Below, piece after piece: positions 1 through 7,432 of a DNA stretch of 7,808 nucleotides. The DNA comes from a bacterium. Lineage in GTDB: Bacteria > UBA9089. The notes beneath the pieces are model-generated. The model did not search any database, had not been told where the DNA came from, and worked only from the letters and a program-made list of their open reading frames with translations. The DNA is taken from assembly GCA_003485015.1 (NCBI GenBank), contig DNCN01000174.1:1-7808 (forward strand). Reading direction: 5' to 3'. Made by a program: the position numbers and the translations under genes. Position 1 is the first letter of the stretch, and every line of letters begins with the position of its first letter.

Positions 1-6
1 TAATGC

Positions 7-35
7 TTGACATAAGGCTATTTTTATGATAAAAT
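7..35 (+). promoter_or_regulatory. Strong sigma-70 promoter of the outer-membrane protein gene
   Basis: A perfect -35 box TTGACA (7-12) is followed after exactly 17 bases by TAAAAT (30-35), five of six matches to the -10 consensus. The TGA at 27-29 supplies an extended -10 TGn element. Transcription would start near 42 and give a leader of about 50 bases before the TTG start at 93. The leader can form a weak 6-bp hairpin, AGAGAA (47-52) with TTCTCT (63-68). This is read directly from sequence; activity is inferred. Confidence 0.75.
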
Positions 36-92
36 CTGGAAGAAATAGAGAAAATTCCCACATTCTCTTTAGATAGAAAGGGCAGACTTCTC

Positions 93-1349
93 TTGTCTCT
101 GAGAATATTGTTTTTTTCCCCATTTCTTTTTTTATTTCTTTCCCAATCTACCTTAGCTTATGAGCTCTTACAGCCTGGAGGAAGGGCAAACTCCTTAAGC
201 GGGGCTTTTATTGGGATCAGCGATGATTGGAGTGCCCTCTACTGGAATCCAGCCGGTCTCTTCCAGTCTTTGGATCAGGAGCTGGCGGTAGAAGGAGAGT
301 ATCTTTCTTTGAAGATCAAAGACGGGGACTCCTTGGCCAATGGAACGGGTATCTTCAGCCATCGTATTGAGGGAGAGAAAGAGAGATTCAGTCAAGAGGA
401 GGCCTTCTCTCAAAGTCATCTTCTTCCCTCGATTGGATTTATCCTCCCAACAAAGGGACTGGCTTTAGGTTTTGGTATCTTTCCTCGGCTGGGCGAATAT
501 CTGGATTGGAGAGATGAGGGAACTCCAGATTTAGAGGCATCATTAAAAAGAAGGATGCAGATTTATAATGGTAGTCTTGCTTTTTCAGTACATATTGCGC
601 CGATAATATACGCCGGAATAAGCCTGAATCTACTCCATGGGGAGTATGAATTCTTAGCAGATAAGAAATACAAGGGGACGAGGTCATATACCTTTCAATA
701 TTGTCTGAACCATAGTAAGGGTACTGGATTTGAGGTAGCCTTGGGAGGTCTTTGTCAGCCCCAGCAACTACTCTCATTGGGTTGGGTCTATCGGAGTGGG
801 GGAAGCATCAGCCTGAAAGGAGATGCCAGCGCAAAATGCACTGCCTCAGACTGTTCTGCTGATGAAAGCTCAAGTTACACTAAGAGAATCTATCTTCCGC
901 CGAGCTATGGGATTGGTCTGGCTATGAGATATATCCCTAAGACGACCATTGGTCTTGACTGGTCGAAGGTAGGCTGGGATAGTTGGCGAGAGGATTACAG
1001 TTTTGAGACCGAGGGCAGCATTCTAAAGAGTCCTGGTGAGAGAAACCCTGGCTGGAAAGGGGTAGATCAATGGTCGCTTGGCCTTGAGATTCGGCCAAGT
1101 GAAGAGTGGCGTTTGATGTTAGGCAGCTTCTCTGTTCAGTCCCCTTTGTCCAACTCTAAGATCGACTTAGCTAATGGGATGGTCGAGGTGGAGAGATTAG
1201 GGATAAGTGGTGGGATTGGCTATAAGAGGGATAGCTGGGAGTTTGGCCTCGCACACCTTACAAGCAATGGCCAGACCAAGATAAATGATGTTGGGTATCA
1301 AAAGGATACCTCTAAGACACAGATTTTAATCAAGGTTTACTTCTTTTAA
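93..1349 (+). CDS. OmpP1/FadL/TodX-like outer-membrane beta-barrel protein
   Basis: This is a 418-residue predicted outer-membrane protein. Family members are monomeric beta-barrels that pass hydrophobic compounds such as fatty acids or aromatics across the outer membrane; the substrate here is unknown. Residues 1-22 form a signal peptide: Arg4, a long Phe/Leu core, and a likely cut after TLA before Tyr23. The mature N-terminus carries the hallmark of this family and of PorV-like proteins, a Gly-rich GGRANSLSGAF stretch and DDWSALYWNPAGL with NPAG at 52-55. Later segments alternate polar and hydrophobic residues as beta-strands do, including the LPPSYGIGLAMRY region near 268-280. The chain ends in KVYFF, a terminal aromatic as expected for barrel assembly. 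Four cysteines (204, 221, 249, 254) are unusual for a barrel; 249 and 254 could pair in a loop. The TTG start is chosen because AAAGGG (77-82) lies 10 bases upstream and it retains Arg4. PorV-like is the main alternative. Confidence 0.82.
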   Translation: MSLRILFFSPFLFLFLSQSTLAYELLQPGGRANSLSGAFIGISDDWSALYWNPAGLFQSLDQELAVEGEYLSLKIKDGDSLANGTGIFSHRIEGEKERFSQEEAFSQSHLLPSIGFILPTKGLALGFGIFPRLGEYLDWRDEGTPDLEASLKRRMQIYNGSLAFSVHIAPIIYAGISLNLLHGEYEFLADKKYKGTRSYTFQYCLNHSKGTGFEVALGGLCQPQQLLSLGWVYRSGGSISLKGDASAKCTASDCSADESSSYTKRIYLPPSYGIGLAMRYIPKTTIGLDWSKVGWDSWREDYSFETEGSILKSPGERNPGWKGVDQWSLGLEIRPSEEWRLMLGSFSVQSPLSNSKIDLANGMVEVERLGISGGIGYKRDSWEFGLAHLTSNGQTKINDVGYQKDTSKTQILIKVYFF

Positions 1350-1419
1350 GAGAATTGTCTGTCTTCATTCATTCTAATTCCTTAAATTACAATGTCTTAG
1401 TTGTCAGTTGTTTCGATTT

Positions 1420-1450
1420 CTGTCAGGTCGATGAAGATATACGATATACT
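1420..1450 (+). promoter_or_regulatory. Weak candidate promoter for the HD-GYP/recJ operon
   Basis: TATACT (1445-1450) matches five of six -10 positions. The best upstream partner is CTGTCA (1420-1425), four of six matches, but the spacing is 19 bases. The -10 sits in a perfect 7-base tandem repeat, GATATAC twice (1436-1449). No clear terminator separates this region from the gene ending at 1349, so read-through is possible. Confidence 0.3.
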
Positions 1451-1465
1451 TTGAAGAGATGGGAT

Positions 1466-1474
1466 AGAAGGAGA
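1466..1474 (+). promoter_or_regulatory. Ribosome binding site of the first HD-GYP gene, argues for an upstream ATA start
   Basis: AGAAGGAGA is the only good Shine-Dalgarno in the gap. It lies more than 30 bases before the TTG at 1508, too far for normal initiation. No ATG, GTG or TTG falls between them in the reading frame, which is open from 1478 after a TAG at 1475. The only near-cognate codons in that stretch are ATA at 1487 (13 bases after GGAG) and ATA at 1505. Confidence 0.6.
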
Positions 1475-1507
1475 TAGGAATTTACCATAACTCTATATTC
1501 GAGCATA

Positions 1508-3463
1508 TTGGCACTCGCTGCCCTTTCCAATCTATTCATCGCCATCTTTGTCCTCACCAGAGATTTTAAGAGAGAGGCAAACAGAATCTTCTGTTGTTAT
1601 GGTCTATCTGTAGCTGTCTGGGGGGCTGGAGCCTTTATTCAATCCCTTACCCTGGACAAATCCTTCGCTATAGCTTCCATAGGAGTTGTTCATCTTGGCG
1701 CAGTCTTTATCCCCTCAACCTTCTACCACTTTGTCTTGGCTATAACCGAAAATCACAGAAGATTCCACCGGCGACTCTCTTCAGTCGCCTATCTCCTTAG
1801 TTTTATATTCTTAATCCTCGATAGGTTGTTCGGACTCATCGCCCATGATGTGGAACATTTCTTTGGATTCTACTACCCAGTAGCAGGGCCAGGGGCTAAC
1901 TACTTCAATGCATTCTTTATCCTTCTGATCTCTTATGGTATCTATCTCCTTTGGGCAAGGTATAAAAACACCAGTTCCGCCATAGAGAAGAACCGGCTGA
2001 AGTACCTTTTTATAGGGATGAGTATCGCCTTATTGAGTAGTATCACCAATATCCTTTTAGTCCTTGGGATCAAGGTATATCCCTTGGCACCCGTTGGGGT
2101 CTTAGGCTACAATCTCTTTGTGGTCTATGCCATTGTCAAATACCATCTGATGGATACCAACGTCATCATCAGAAGGGGTCTTTCTTATTTTCTGATAACT
2201 GGGACATTAGCCGGTATCTTTTTCTTCTCTCTGATAATGTTTGAGAAAGTCTTTCGCATAGTGGTTGGGTATCAGAGAAATCTCTTTTCAGGTATTACAT
2301 CCGCTTTTATCATCTCTGTTATATTCCAGCCCTTCCGTGAGAGGATTCAGGGGTTGGTTGATCGTACCTTCTTTAAAGAGGAATATAAAAGAAGGTTGGC
2401 CTTAGTCAATCTCAGTCAGAGGCTCAGTACCTTTGTTGATTGCCAGGAATTGCTCTTTACCACCCTTAAGACTTTAAAAGAGATACTTTCTATCAATCAG
2501 GGGATGATACTCTTGCGGAGAGATAATAACCACGAATATAGGGTCAGTGTTTCTGTAGGATTAAATCCCTTGGAATGGAAAACTATCCTTCTCACAGGGG
2601 ACACTAACTTGGTTAGATATCTGAGGCATTCTAAGCGAGGGATACCGCGTCAAGAGACGATAGAGAACCCAAATCCGGATTCAGAATTGAGGGAAGATTT
2701 TAATAATCTAAAGGCAGAATTGTGTATACCCATTATTTATGGAGATAAGCTCTTAGGAATACTGGCTTTAGGAAAGAAGACTTTTGATAAACTTTATAAT
2801 CCTGAGGAGATTGATATCTTGACCAATCTGGGAACAGAGATTGCCCTAAGTATAAAGAGCATAAAACTCCGTGAAGAGATGAGAGAAAAGTTTTTAGGAA
2901 CAGTCCTCTCCCTGGCCAGAGCCATCGGTACCCGGGATCCTTACACCTGGGAGCATTGCCAGAAGGTATCCGAGTACGCCGTCAAGGTAGCTGAAAGGAT
3001 TGGCCTTGCCTCTGAATTGATAGAAGCGATCAGAATTGCTGGACTGCTCCATGACATAGGAAAGATTGGTATAAATGATAAGGTATTATTAAAGCCAGAT
3101 AGGTTGAGCGAGGAAGAATTTGCGGTTATCAAAAAACATCCTGTGATTGGGACAAAGATCTTGGAGTCCATTGAGATTCCTTTGGACAGCCGTAATGGAG
3201 TCCGTCATCATCACGAAAGACTGGATGGCTATGGATACCCAGATGGAACAGCAGGAGATGATCTTTCACCTTCAGCTAAGATATTGGCTGTTGTGGATGT
3301 CTATAATGCTATGACCACTGATCGGCCATATCGTAAGGCAATAAATAAAGAAGAGGCGGTAAGGGAGTTGAGAATGGGTGCTGGCCGCCGCTTTGATGTG
3401 AATGTAGTGAAGACCTTTCTTAAAATCTTGGAAGAAGATGAAAAGTTGCAGATGATGCATTGA
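1508..3463 (+). CDS. Membrane-bound GAF/HD-GYP protein, probable cyclic di-GMP phosphodiesterase
   Basis: The HD-GYP family hydrolyses the second messenger cyclic di-GMP, here probably in response to a membrane or GAF-bound signal. Residues 1-211 hold about seven hydrophobic segments resembling the 7TM sensor of some histidine kinases. Two more lie near 225-248 and 260-275, followed by the linker QPFRERIQGLVDRTFF. A GAF domain spans roughly 300-455. The HD-GYP domain starts near 460 and keeps all expected ligands: His483, His515-Asp516, His544, His568-His569-Glu570 in HHERLDGYGYP, and Asp597 in VVDVYNAMTTDRPY. No GGDEF or EAL domain is present, so it should degrade rather than make cyclic di-GMP. 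The start is uncertain. TTG at 1508 has a poor ribosome binding site and clips the first membrane helix, while ATA at 1487 adds seven residues and matches the paralogue at 3689. It heads a likely operon with the small Cys protein, the paralogue and recJ. Confidence 0.88.
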   Translation: MALAALSNLFIAIFVLTRDFKREANRIFCCYGLSVAVWGAGAFIQSLTLDKSFAIASIGVVHLGAVFIPSTFYHFVLAITENHRRFHRRLSSVAYLLSFIFLILDRLFGLIAHDVEHFFGFYYPVAGPGANYFNAFFILLISYGIYLLWARYKNTSSAIEKNRLKYLFIGMSIALLSSITNILLVLGIKVYPLAPVGVLGYNLFVVYAIVKYHLMDTNVIIRRGLSYFLITGTLAGIFFFSLIMFEKVFRIVVGYQRNLFSGITSAFIISVIFQPFRERIQGLVDRTFFKEEYKRRLALVNLSQRLSTFVDCQELLFTTLKTLKEILSINQGMILLRRDNNHEYRVSVSVGLNPLEWKTILLTGDTNLVRYLRHSKRGIPRQETIENPNPDSELREDFNNLKAELCIPIIYGDKLLGILALGKKTFDKLYNPEEIDILTNLGTEIALSIKSIKLREEMREKFLGTVLSLARAIGTRDPYTWEHCQKVSEYAVKVAERIGLASELIEAIRIAGLLHDIGKIGINDKVLLKPDRLSEEEFAVIKKHPVIGTKILESIEIPLDSRNGVRHHHERLDGYGYPDGTAGDDLSPSAKILAVVDVYNAMTTDRPYRKAINKEEAVRELRMGAGRRFDVNVVKTFLKILEEDEKLQMMH

Positions 3464-3490
3464 AAATTAGGAAATTTGCAGTGTGTTTTG

Positions 3491-3499
3491 AGGAGGTGA
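3491..3499 (+). promoter_or_regulatory. Strong ribosome binding site of the eight-cysteine small gene
   Basis: AGGAGGTGA is a near-perfect Shine-Dalgarno, with nine bases between GGAGG and the TTG at 3506. An in-frame TGA at 3497-3499 closes the frame upstream, so TTG 3506 is the only sensible start. The TTG at 3502 is in another frame and stops after six codons. The presence of this site is a main reason to believe the small gene is translated. Confidence 0.75.
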
Positions 3500-3505
3500 A
3501 GTTGT

Positions 3506-3682
3506 TTGAAAAGATGCCTTGAGGCCCGCGGCTGTCCAGCCAGCCACTATCTAATCTGTGAGGCCTATAAAGAGAAGAAGAGTTGCTGGGAAGTGGCAGA
3601 TGTTCCTTGTTGTAAGCGCAAAAATAAAGATCGATGCATCGAATGTCCTGTTTATATTGCCGCCTCTAAAATAGAGCCTTAA
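3506..3682 (+). CDS. Small cysteine-rich protein (58 aa, eight Cys), function unknown
   Basis: This short gene lies between the two HD-GYP genes and starts with TTG behind an excellent ribosome binding site. The product has Cys at 4, 10, 18, 27, 35, 36, 44 and 47. The second half reads CWEV (27-30), PCCKR (34-38) and RCIECPVY (43-50). There is no signal peptide or membrane helix and the chain is basic, so it is probably cytoplasmic. The CWE and CxxCPVY pattern resembles short cysteine motifs I recall from small proteins and signalling-protein extensions in Deltaproteobacteria and related diderms. I cannot name a family. The spacing suggests a bound metal, either zinc or an iron-sulphur cluster; this is inference. 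Only six bases separate its stop from the next ATG, which lacks a clear ribosome binding site, so the two are probably translationally coupled. It could sense redox state or metal for the flanking HD-GYP proteins. Confidence 0.8.
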   Translation: MKRCLEARGCPASHYLICEAYKEKKSCWEVADVPCCKRKNKDRCIECPVYIAASKIEP

Positions 3683-3688
3683 GACTAG

Positions 3689-5623
3689 ATGGATATTTCT
3701 CTTTTATTCCCATTGATCTCCCTTTTTGTTTCCCTGGGCCTCGGACTACTTGTACTTGTTAAAGCTAGAAGAGGAGAGATGGCTCTTGTCTTCTTGATAA
3801 TGTCTCTCTCTCTTATGCTGATCAACCTCTCTTATCTGATGGTGCCCGTAGAAATCTCTTCTCTCAAAACCCTTTTGGGAGCAAGACTCCTGTGTTTTGG
3901 AATAAGAATTCTAGTTCCTACCTTCTTCTATTTTACGCTCCTTATTACTCATCGTCAAGACCTGATCAAAAAGAGATACCCTTTAATCATCTATCTTTTG
4001 ACTCTAATCTCCGTATTTATCGAGGCTACGCAACTTAAAGAAGAGAGTATATACTCTTGGGATTATCTTCCTCAACAGATGCCCCTCGGTCTTCTATACT
4101 ATCACTATCTCTTCCTGGCTCTCATTACCATAGTCTCTTTAAGGCTACTTTATGAAGGATCAATTGTACTTACAAGCAAGAAGGATAGAATTGTAGCTAA
4201 ATATCTTTTCTGGGGAGGGTTGGTATGTGCGAGTCTTTTAGCTATTGACCTTCTGCCATTTTATGGGTTAAGGGTGGGCCATTTTGGCCACATAACCCTT
4301 ACTCTTTATCTCTTCAGTATTGCCTGGATTATCTTGAGGCGCCGTTTGGTAAGTATCGAGGTGATCTTTAAAGAGACATTTCTCTTTAGCTTATTGACTG
4401 GATCTATAATGGCTATCTTTATGATCAGCCTATTTTTCCTTGAGTGGAGGGGGTTGAGTGGTTCATTATTCCCATCTATTGCAGCCTCGATAGTTGTTGC
4501 CACGGTCTTTCAACCGCTTCGTAATAAGATTGATCTCTCTATTAAAAGACTCTTTGCCAAAAGGACTTGCTGTTGGGAAGAAATCTTGAGCGATTTTCGC
4601 CACACCCTCAGTTCTACCTTCAGTTCCACCTTCAGCTCTGAACTCTTCCTGAAGCATCTTTCCGATACCCTCAAAAAGGCATTCGTCTCAGAGCATACTT
4701 CTATTCTTCTGCCAAACAATGGTTACCAGGATTGCCTAAACGAAAAGAAGGTTCTTCTCGGAGTAGATGATCCCATCATTAATTACCTCCGGAAGGGTAA
4801 GATCCTTAATGATTACAATTTAGAGAATGAGCCAGAGCTACGGGATTCCAGTTCTTCAAAGGAATTCTTTGTTCGCTGGCGGATAGCAGTTTTGGTGCCA
4901 ATCATCTCTGAGAAAAAGCTTTTGGCTATCCTCGCGCTTGGTGAGAAAGAGAATGGTCTAAGCTATACCTCAGAAGAGTTCAGGTTTCTTATGGCTATCT
5001 GCCGGGAGGCAGCTGTTGGGCTTGAGAATGTTGAGCTATTTGAGGAGTTGAGAGATCAACTTTTGGGAGTGGCCAAAGCTTTGATTACGGCCATGGAGCT
5101 GAAGGATTGGCGTGTTTCAGGACATGCGGAGCGAGTGGCAGAACTTGCTGCTCAGATAGCAGCTGAGCTAAAACTCCCCAAAAGGAGAATAGCTGATATT
5201 AAAGTTGGTGCCTCTCTCCATGATATTGGTAAGATGGGTCTTCCCGATGAGGTTCTTCAGAAGAGAGAAAAATTGACACCAGAGGAATGGAGAGAGGTCA
5301 AGCTACATCCAATCAAGGGCTATGACATCATTCTACCTATTCGATTCTCCGAAGATGTCTCGGATGGGGTCAAATATCATCATGAAAAGTTTAATGGTGA
5401 AGGGTATCCCTATGGACTAGAAGGAGAGGAGATCCCCTTAGCTGGTCGGATTGTGGCTCTAGCCAATGCTTATGAGGCCATGACTAGTGAACGCTTTTAT
5501 CGTCGAGCCAAATCTTGTGAGGAGGCGAAGGCAGAGATTAGAGCAAAGAGTGGAGAGTGGTTTGACCCCAAAATCGTTGATGCCTTCTTCCAAATTTTGG
5601 AGAGAAAGAGGTTCATCCCTTGA
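3689..5623 (+). CDS. Membrane-bound GAF/HD-GYP paralogue with altered metal-site residues
   Basis: This 644-residue protein has the same plan as the product of 1508-3463: about seven hydrophobic segments in residues 1-216, two more near 231-250 and 262-275, a linker (QPLRNKIDLSIKRLF), a divergent GAF domain around 315-450 and an HD-GYP domain from about 458. It keeps His479, His511-Asp512, His540 and His564-His565-Glu566. Two signature positions differ. HHExxDGxGYP reads HHEKFNGEGYP, with Asn569 for Asp. The final metal ligand Asp, in the usual DVxxAMTSDRPY, is Asn593 in NAYEAMTSERFY. It may therefore be a poor phosphodiesterase, a cyclic di-GMP receptor, or a partner of the upstream enzyme; this is inference. 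The GAF segment is shorter and contains the repeat SSTFSSTFSS (308-317). The ATG has no good ribosome binding site but lies six bases after the small gene's stop, suggesting coupling. The alternative is a fully active enzyme tolerating Asn. Confidence 0.87.
   Translation: MDISLLFPLISLFVSLGLGLLVLVKARRGEMALVFLIMSLSLMLINLSYLMVPVEISSLKTLLGARLLCFGIRILVPTFFYFTLLITHRQDLIKKRYPLIIYLLTLISVFIEATQLKEESIYSWDYLPQQMPLGLLYYHYLFLALITIVSLRLLYEGSIVLTSKKDRIVAKYLFWGGLVCASLLAIDLLPFYGLRVGHFGHITLTLYLFSIAWIILRRRLVSIEVIFKETFLFSLLTGSIMAIFMISLFFLEWRGLSGSLFPSIAASIVVATVFQPLRNKIDLSIKRLFAKRTCCWEEILSDFRHTLSSTFSSTFSSELFLKHLSDTLKKAFVSEHTSILLPNNGYQDCLNEKKVLLGVDDPIINYLRKGKILNDYNLENEPELRDSSSSKEFFVRWRIAVLVPIISEKKLLAILALGEKENGLSYTSEEFRFLMAICREAAVGLENVELFEELRDQLLGVAKALITAMELKDWRVSGHAERVAELAAQIAAELKLPKRRIADIKVGASLHDIGKMGLPDEVLQKREKLTPEEWREVKLHPIKGYDIILPIRFSEDVSDGVKYHHEKFNGEGYPYGLEGEEIPLAGRIVALANAYEAMTSERFYRRAKSCEEAKAEIRAKSGEWFDPKIVDAFFQILERKRFIP
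4609..4638 (+). repeat. In-frame 12-base tandem repeat inside the second HD-GYP gene
   Basis: CAGTTCTACCTT (4609-4620) is followed at once by CAGTTCCACCTT (4621-4632), with one mismatch, then a partial third copy CAGCTC (4633-4638). It encodes SSTF-SSTF-SS at residues 308-317, just before the GAF domain. The paralogue has a single LSTF at the equivalent place, so this looks like a small slippage duplication that lengthened the linker by four residues. Confidence 0.7.
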
Positions 5624-5668
5624 CTTTCCAGAAACCTAAGCCGCGTTGATGTAAGCAAGTCTTCTTAT

Positions 5669-5674
5669 GGAGGT
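5669..5674 (+). promoter_or_regulatory. Ribosome binding site of recJ, fixes its TTG start
   Basis: GGAGGT lies nine bases before the TTG at 5684. Translation from this TTG gives the short lead-in with a Trp (RW at residues 5-6) that is usual before the RecJ ISPxLARLLxNRG segment. No ATG in frame competes nearby. Confidence 0.7.
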
Positions 5675-5683
5675 TACCTTTAA

Positions 5684-7432
5684 TTGTCAGAGGTTAGATG
5701 GAGGACTATTGAGACTAAAGAAGACGATCTTGTGGAGCTTTCCCAGGGTCTTGATATTTCGCCAATTTTGGCTAGACTTTTAATCAACAGGGGGGTTCTC
5801 AATCTAAAAGATGCAAGATCCTTTCTTAAGCCTAACCTTAGCGATCTAAAAGACCCATTCCTCTTTGAAGAGATGGAATTGGCCTGCCAAAGGGTCCATC
5901 GGGCCTTAGATTTGAAGGAAAAAATTCTCATCTTTGGTGACTGGGATGTAGACGGGTTAGCAGCCACAGCCCTTCTTGTTCGGTTCATTCGTCAGCTTGG
6001 TGGAGAGGTCTATTACCACATCCCTAAAGATTTTGGATATGGACTAGATAAAGAGACCCTACATAAGGCCCACCAGCAAGAGATAAAACTCATCATTACT
6101 GTTGACTGTGGAATATCTAACTACGAAGAGATAAAGTATGCCTCCTCCCTGGGAATCGATACTATCATTACCGATCACCATCCTCCACTGATAGAGACAG
6201 ATCTCCCTGCCTTGACTGTAATCAACCCCAAAGATTCTCTATATCCAGATAAAGATCTTGCAGGTGTGGGGGTTGCTTTTAAGTTAGGCCAGGCTTTACT
6301 CGCCTCATATCAGGGAAGAAGATCAACTAGTGATCCCTCCAGTCCCAGAATGGACTATTATTTCAGAGCATATCTTGATCTTGTAGCCTTGGGGACGGTT
6401 GCCGATTCTGTCCAATTGACTGGAGAGAATAGAATTTTAACTAAATTTGGGCTCGAAAGGTTCCGCGAGACAAAGAAGGTTGGACTCAAGGTTTTACTTC
6501 ATTCCCTAAGGTTATTCAACAAGGAGATTGGTGAATGGGAGGTAGCTTTTAAACTGGCACCTGTACTCAATGCCGCCGGCCGAATGAATCAAGGTCACTT
6601 AGGCATAGAGCTCCTAATTACCAAAGAGAAGGGAAAGGCAGTCTATCTTGCCCAGAAGATTCTCTCTTTAAACGAAGCTAGGCGTCTGCGGTCTGATCTA
6701 GATACGAGACTGGCTATTGAGTATATTGAACGGGAAATTGATCTTGACCGAGAGAAGGTTCTTGTCGTTCCCTTAGAAGAATGCGAGGCAGGGGTGACGG
6801 GTATTGTAGCTAACCGTCTTTTAGAACGATATCTGCGGCCAGTAGTGATCTTTGCTTGTATGGGAGATGAGGCCATCGGTTCTGCCCGCTCAAATAACGG
6901 CCTTGATCTTGACTCTATTCTACCTCAATGTGACGATTTGTTTATCAAGTTTGGTGGCCACAGGATGGCTGCTGGAATAACTATTACCAAAAAGAATATT
7001 TCACTATTCCGGGAACGGATCAATAGTTTGGTACAGGAGATATCTTTAGAAACCCAAGAGGTGGTGATTGATCATGTAATCTCACTTGACGAGATAACCC
7101 CCGCTCTTTTAGATGATATAGATAGGCTTCGACCTTTTGGTGAGGGAAATCCTGAGCCTACCTTTCTCATTCAGGATATAAGACCAGCGGCGATAAAAAG
7201 AATAGGTAAAAGAGGAGAGCATCTTAAGATAATCCTTAGTTCGCAAAAAAGAGAAGGTTATCTTGAGGTAGTTGGCTGGCGAATGGGTAACCTTAATGAT
7301 AGAGACTTATCAAGAGCCAATCTTGTGGTTAAATTGAAGAAGAATTACTGGAATGGAAAAGAACAGGTCCAACCTGTCATTGAGAAGGTGTTTTGCAAAC
7401 CTCTAGATAGCCCTTTACCTCTTACTATCTGA
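5684..7432 (+). CDS. recJ: Single-stranded-DNA-specific exonuclease RecJ
   Basis: RecJ degrades single-stranded DNA 5' to 3' in the cytoplasm and acts in RecFOR recombination, mismatch repair and base-excision repair. The 582-residue length is normal and the protein looks intact. The N-terminal LDISPILARLLINRG segment (23-37) and FLKPNLSDLKDPF (47-59) are typical. The DHH catalytic domain contains motif I GDWDVDG (Asp86, Asp88, Asp90), motif II DCG (141-143), motif III DHH (164-166) and motif IV DLVALGTVAD (232-241), the acidic and His residues that hold catalytic manganese or magnesium. LNAAGRM (295-301) follows. The DHHA1 region carries ARSNNGLDL (401-409) and GGHRMAAG (424-431). The C-terminal part, with RPFGEGNPEPTF (483-494), is the OB-like DNA-binding domain. 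It follows the second HD-GYP gene by 60 bases with no visible terminator, so it is probably in the same transcript. It differs from paralogous DHH phosphatases by its length and GGHxxAAG plus OB domain. Confidence 0.96.
   Translation: MSEVRWRTIETKEDDLVELSQGLDISPILARLLINRGVLNLKDARSFLKPNLSDLKDPFLFEEMELACQRVHRALDLKEKILIFGDWDVDGLAATALLVRFIRQLGGEVYYHIPKDFGYGLDKETLHKAHQQEIKLIITVDCGISNYEEIKYASSLGIDTIITDHHPPLIETDLPALTVINPKDSLYPDKDLAGVGVAFKLGQALLASYQGRRSTSDPSSPRMDYYFRAYLDLVALGTVADSVQLTGENRILTKFGLERFRETKKVGLKVLLHSLRLFNKEIGEWEVAFKLAPVLNAAGRMNQGHLGIELLITKEKGKAVYLAQKILSLNEARRLRSDLDTRLAIEYIEREIDLDREKVLVVPLEECEAGVTGIVANRLLERYLRPVVIFACMGDEAIGSARSNNGLDLDSILPQCDDLFIKFGGHRMAAGITITKKNISLFRERINSLVQEISLETQEVVIDHVISLDEITPALLDDIDRLRPFGEGNPEPTFLIQDIRPAAIKRIGKRGEHLKIILSSQKREGYLEVVGWRMGNLNDRDLSRANLVVKLKKNYWNGKEQVQPVIEKVFCKPLDSPLPLTI

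Noticed and set aside
439..777. Long reverse-strand open frame inside the outer-membrane protein gene
   Set aside because: It lies wholly opposite a well-supported gene, has no family motif, and looks like an antisense shadow. The reverse frames inside the HD-GYP and recJ genes were dismissed on the same grounds.
5620..5648. TTGACT near the end of the second HD-GYP gene as a recJ promoter
   Set aside because: No -10-like hexamer occurs at 16-18 bases; the sequence there is GC-rich (GCGTTG).
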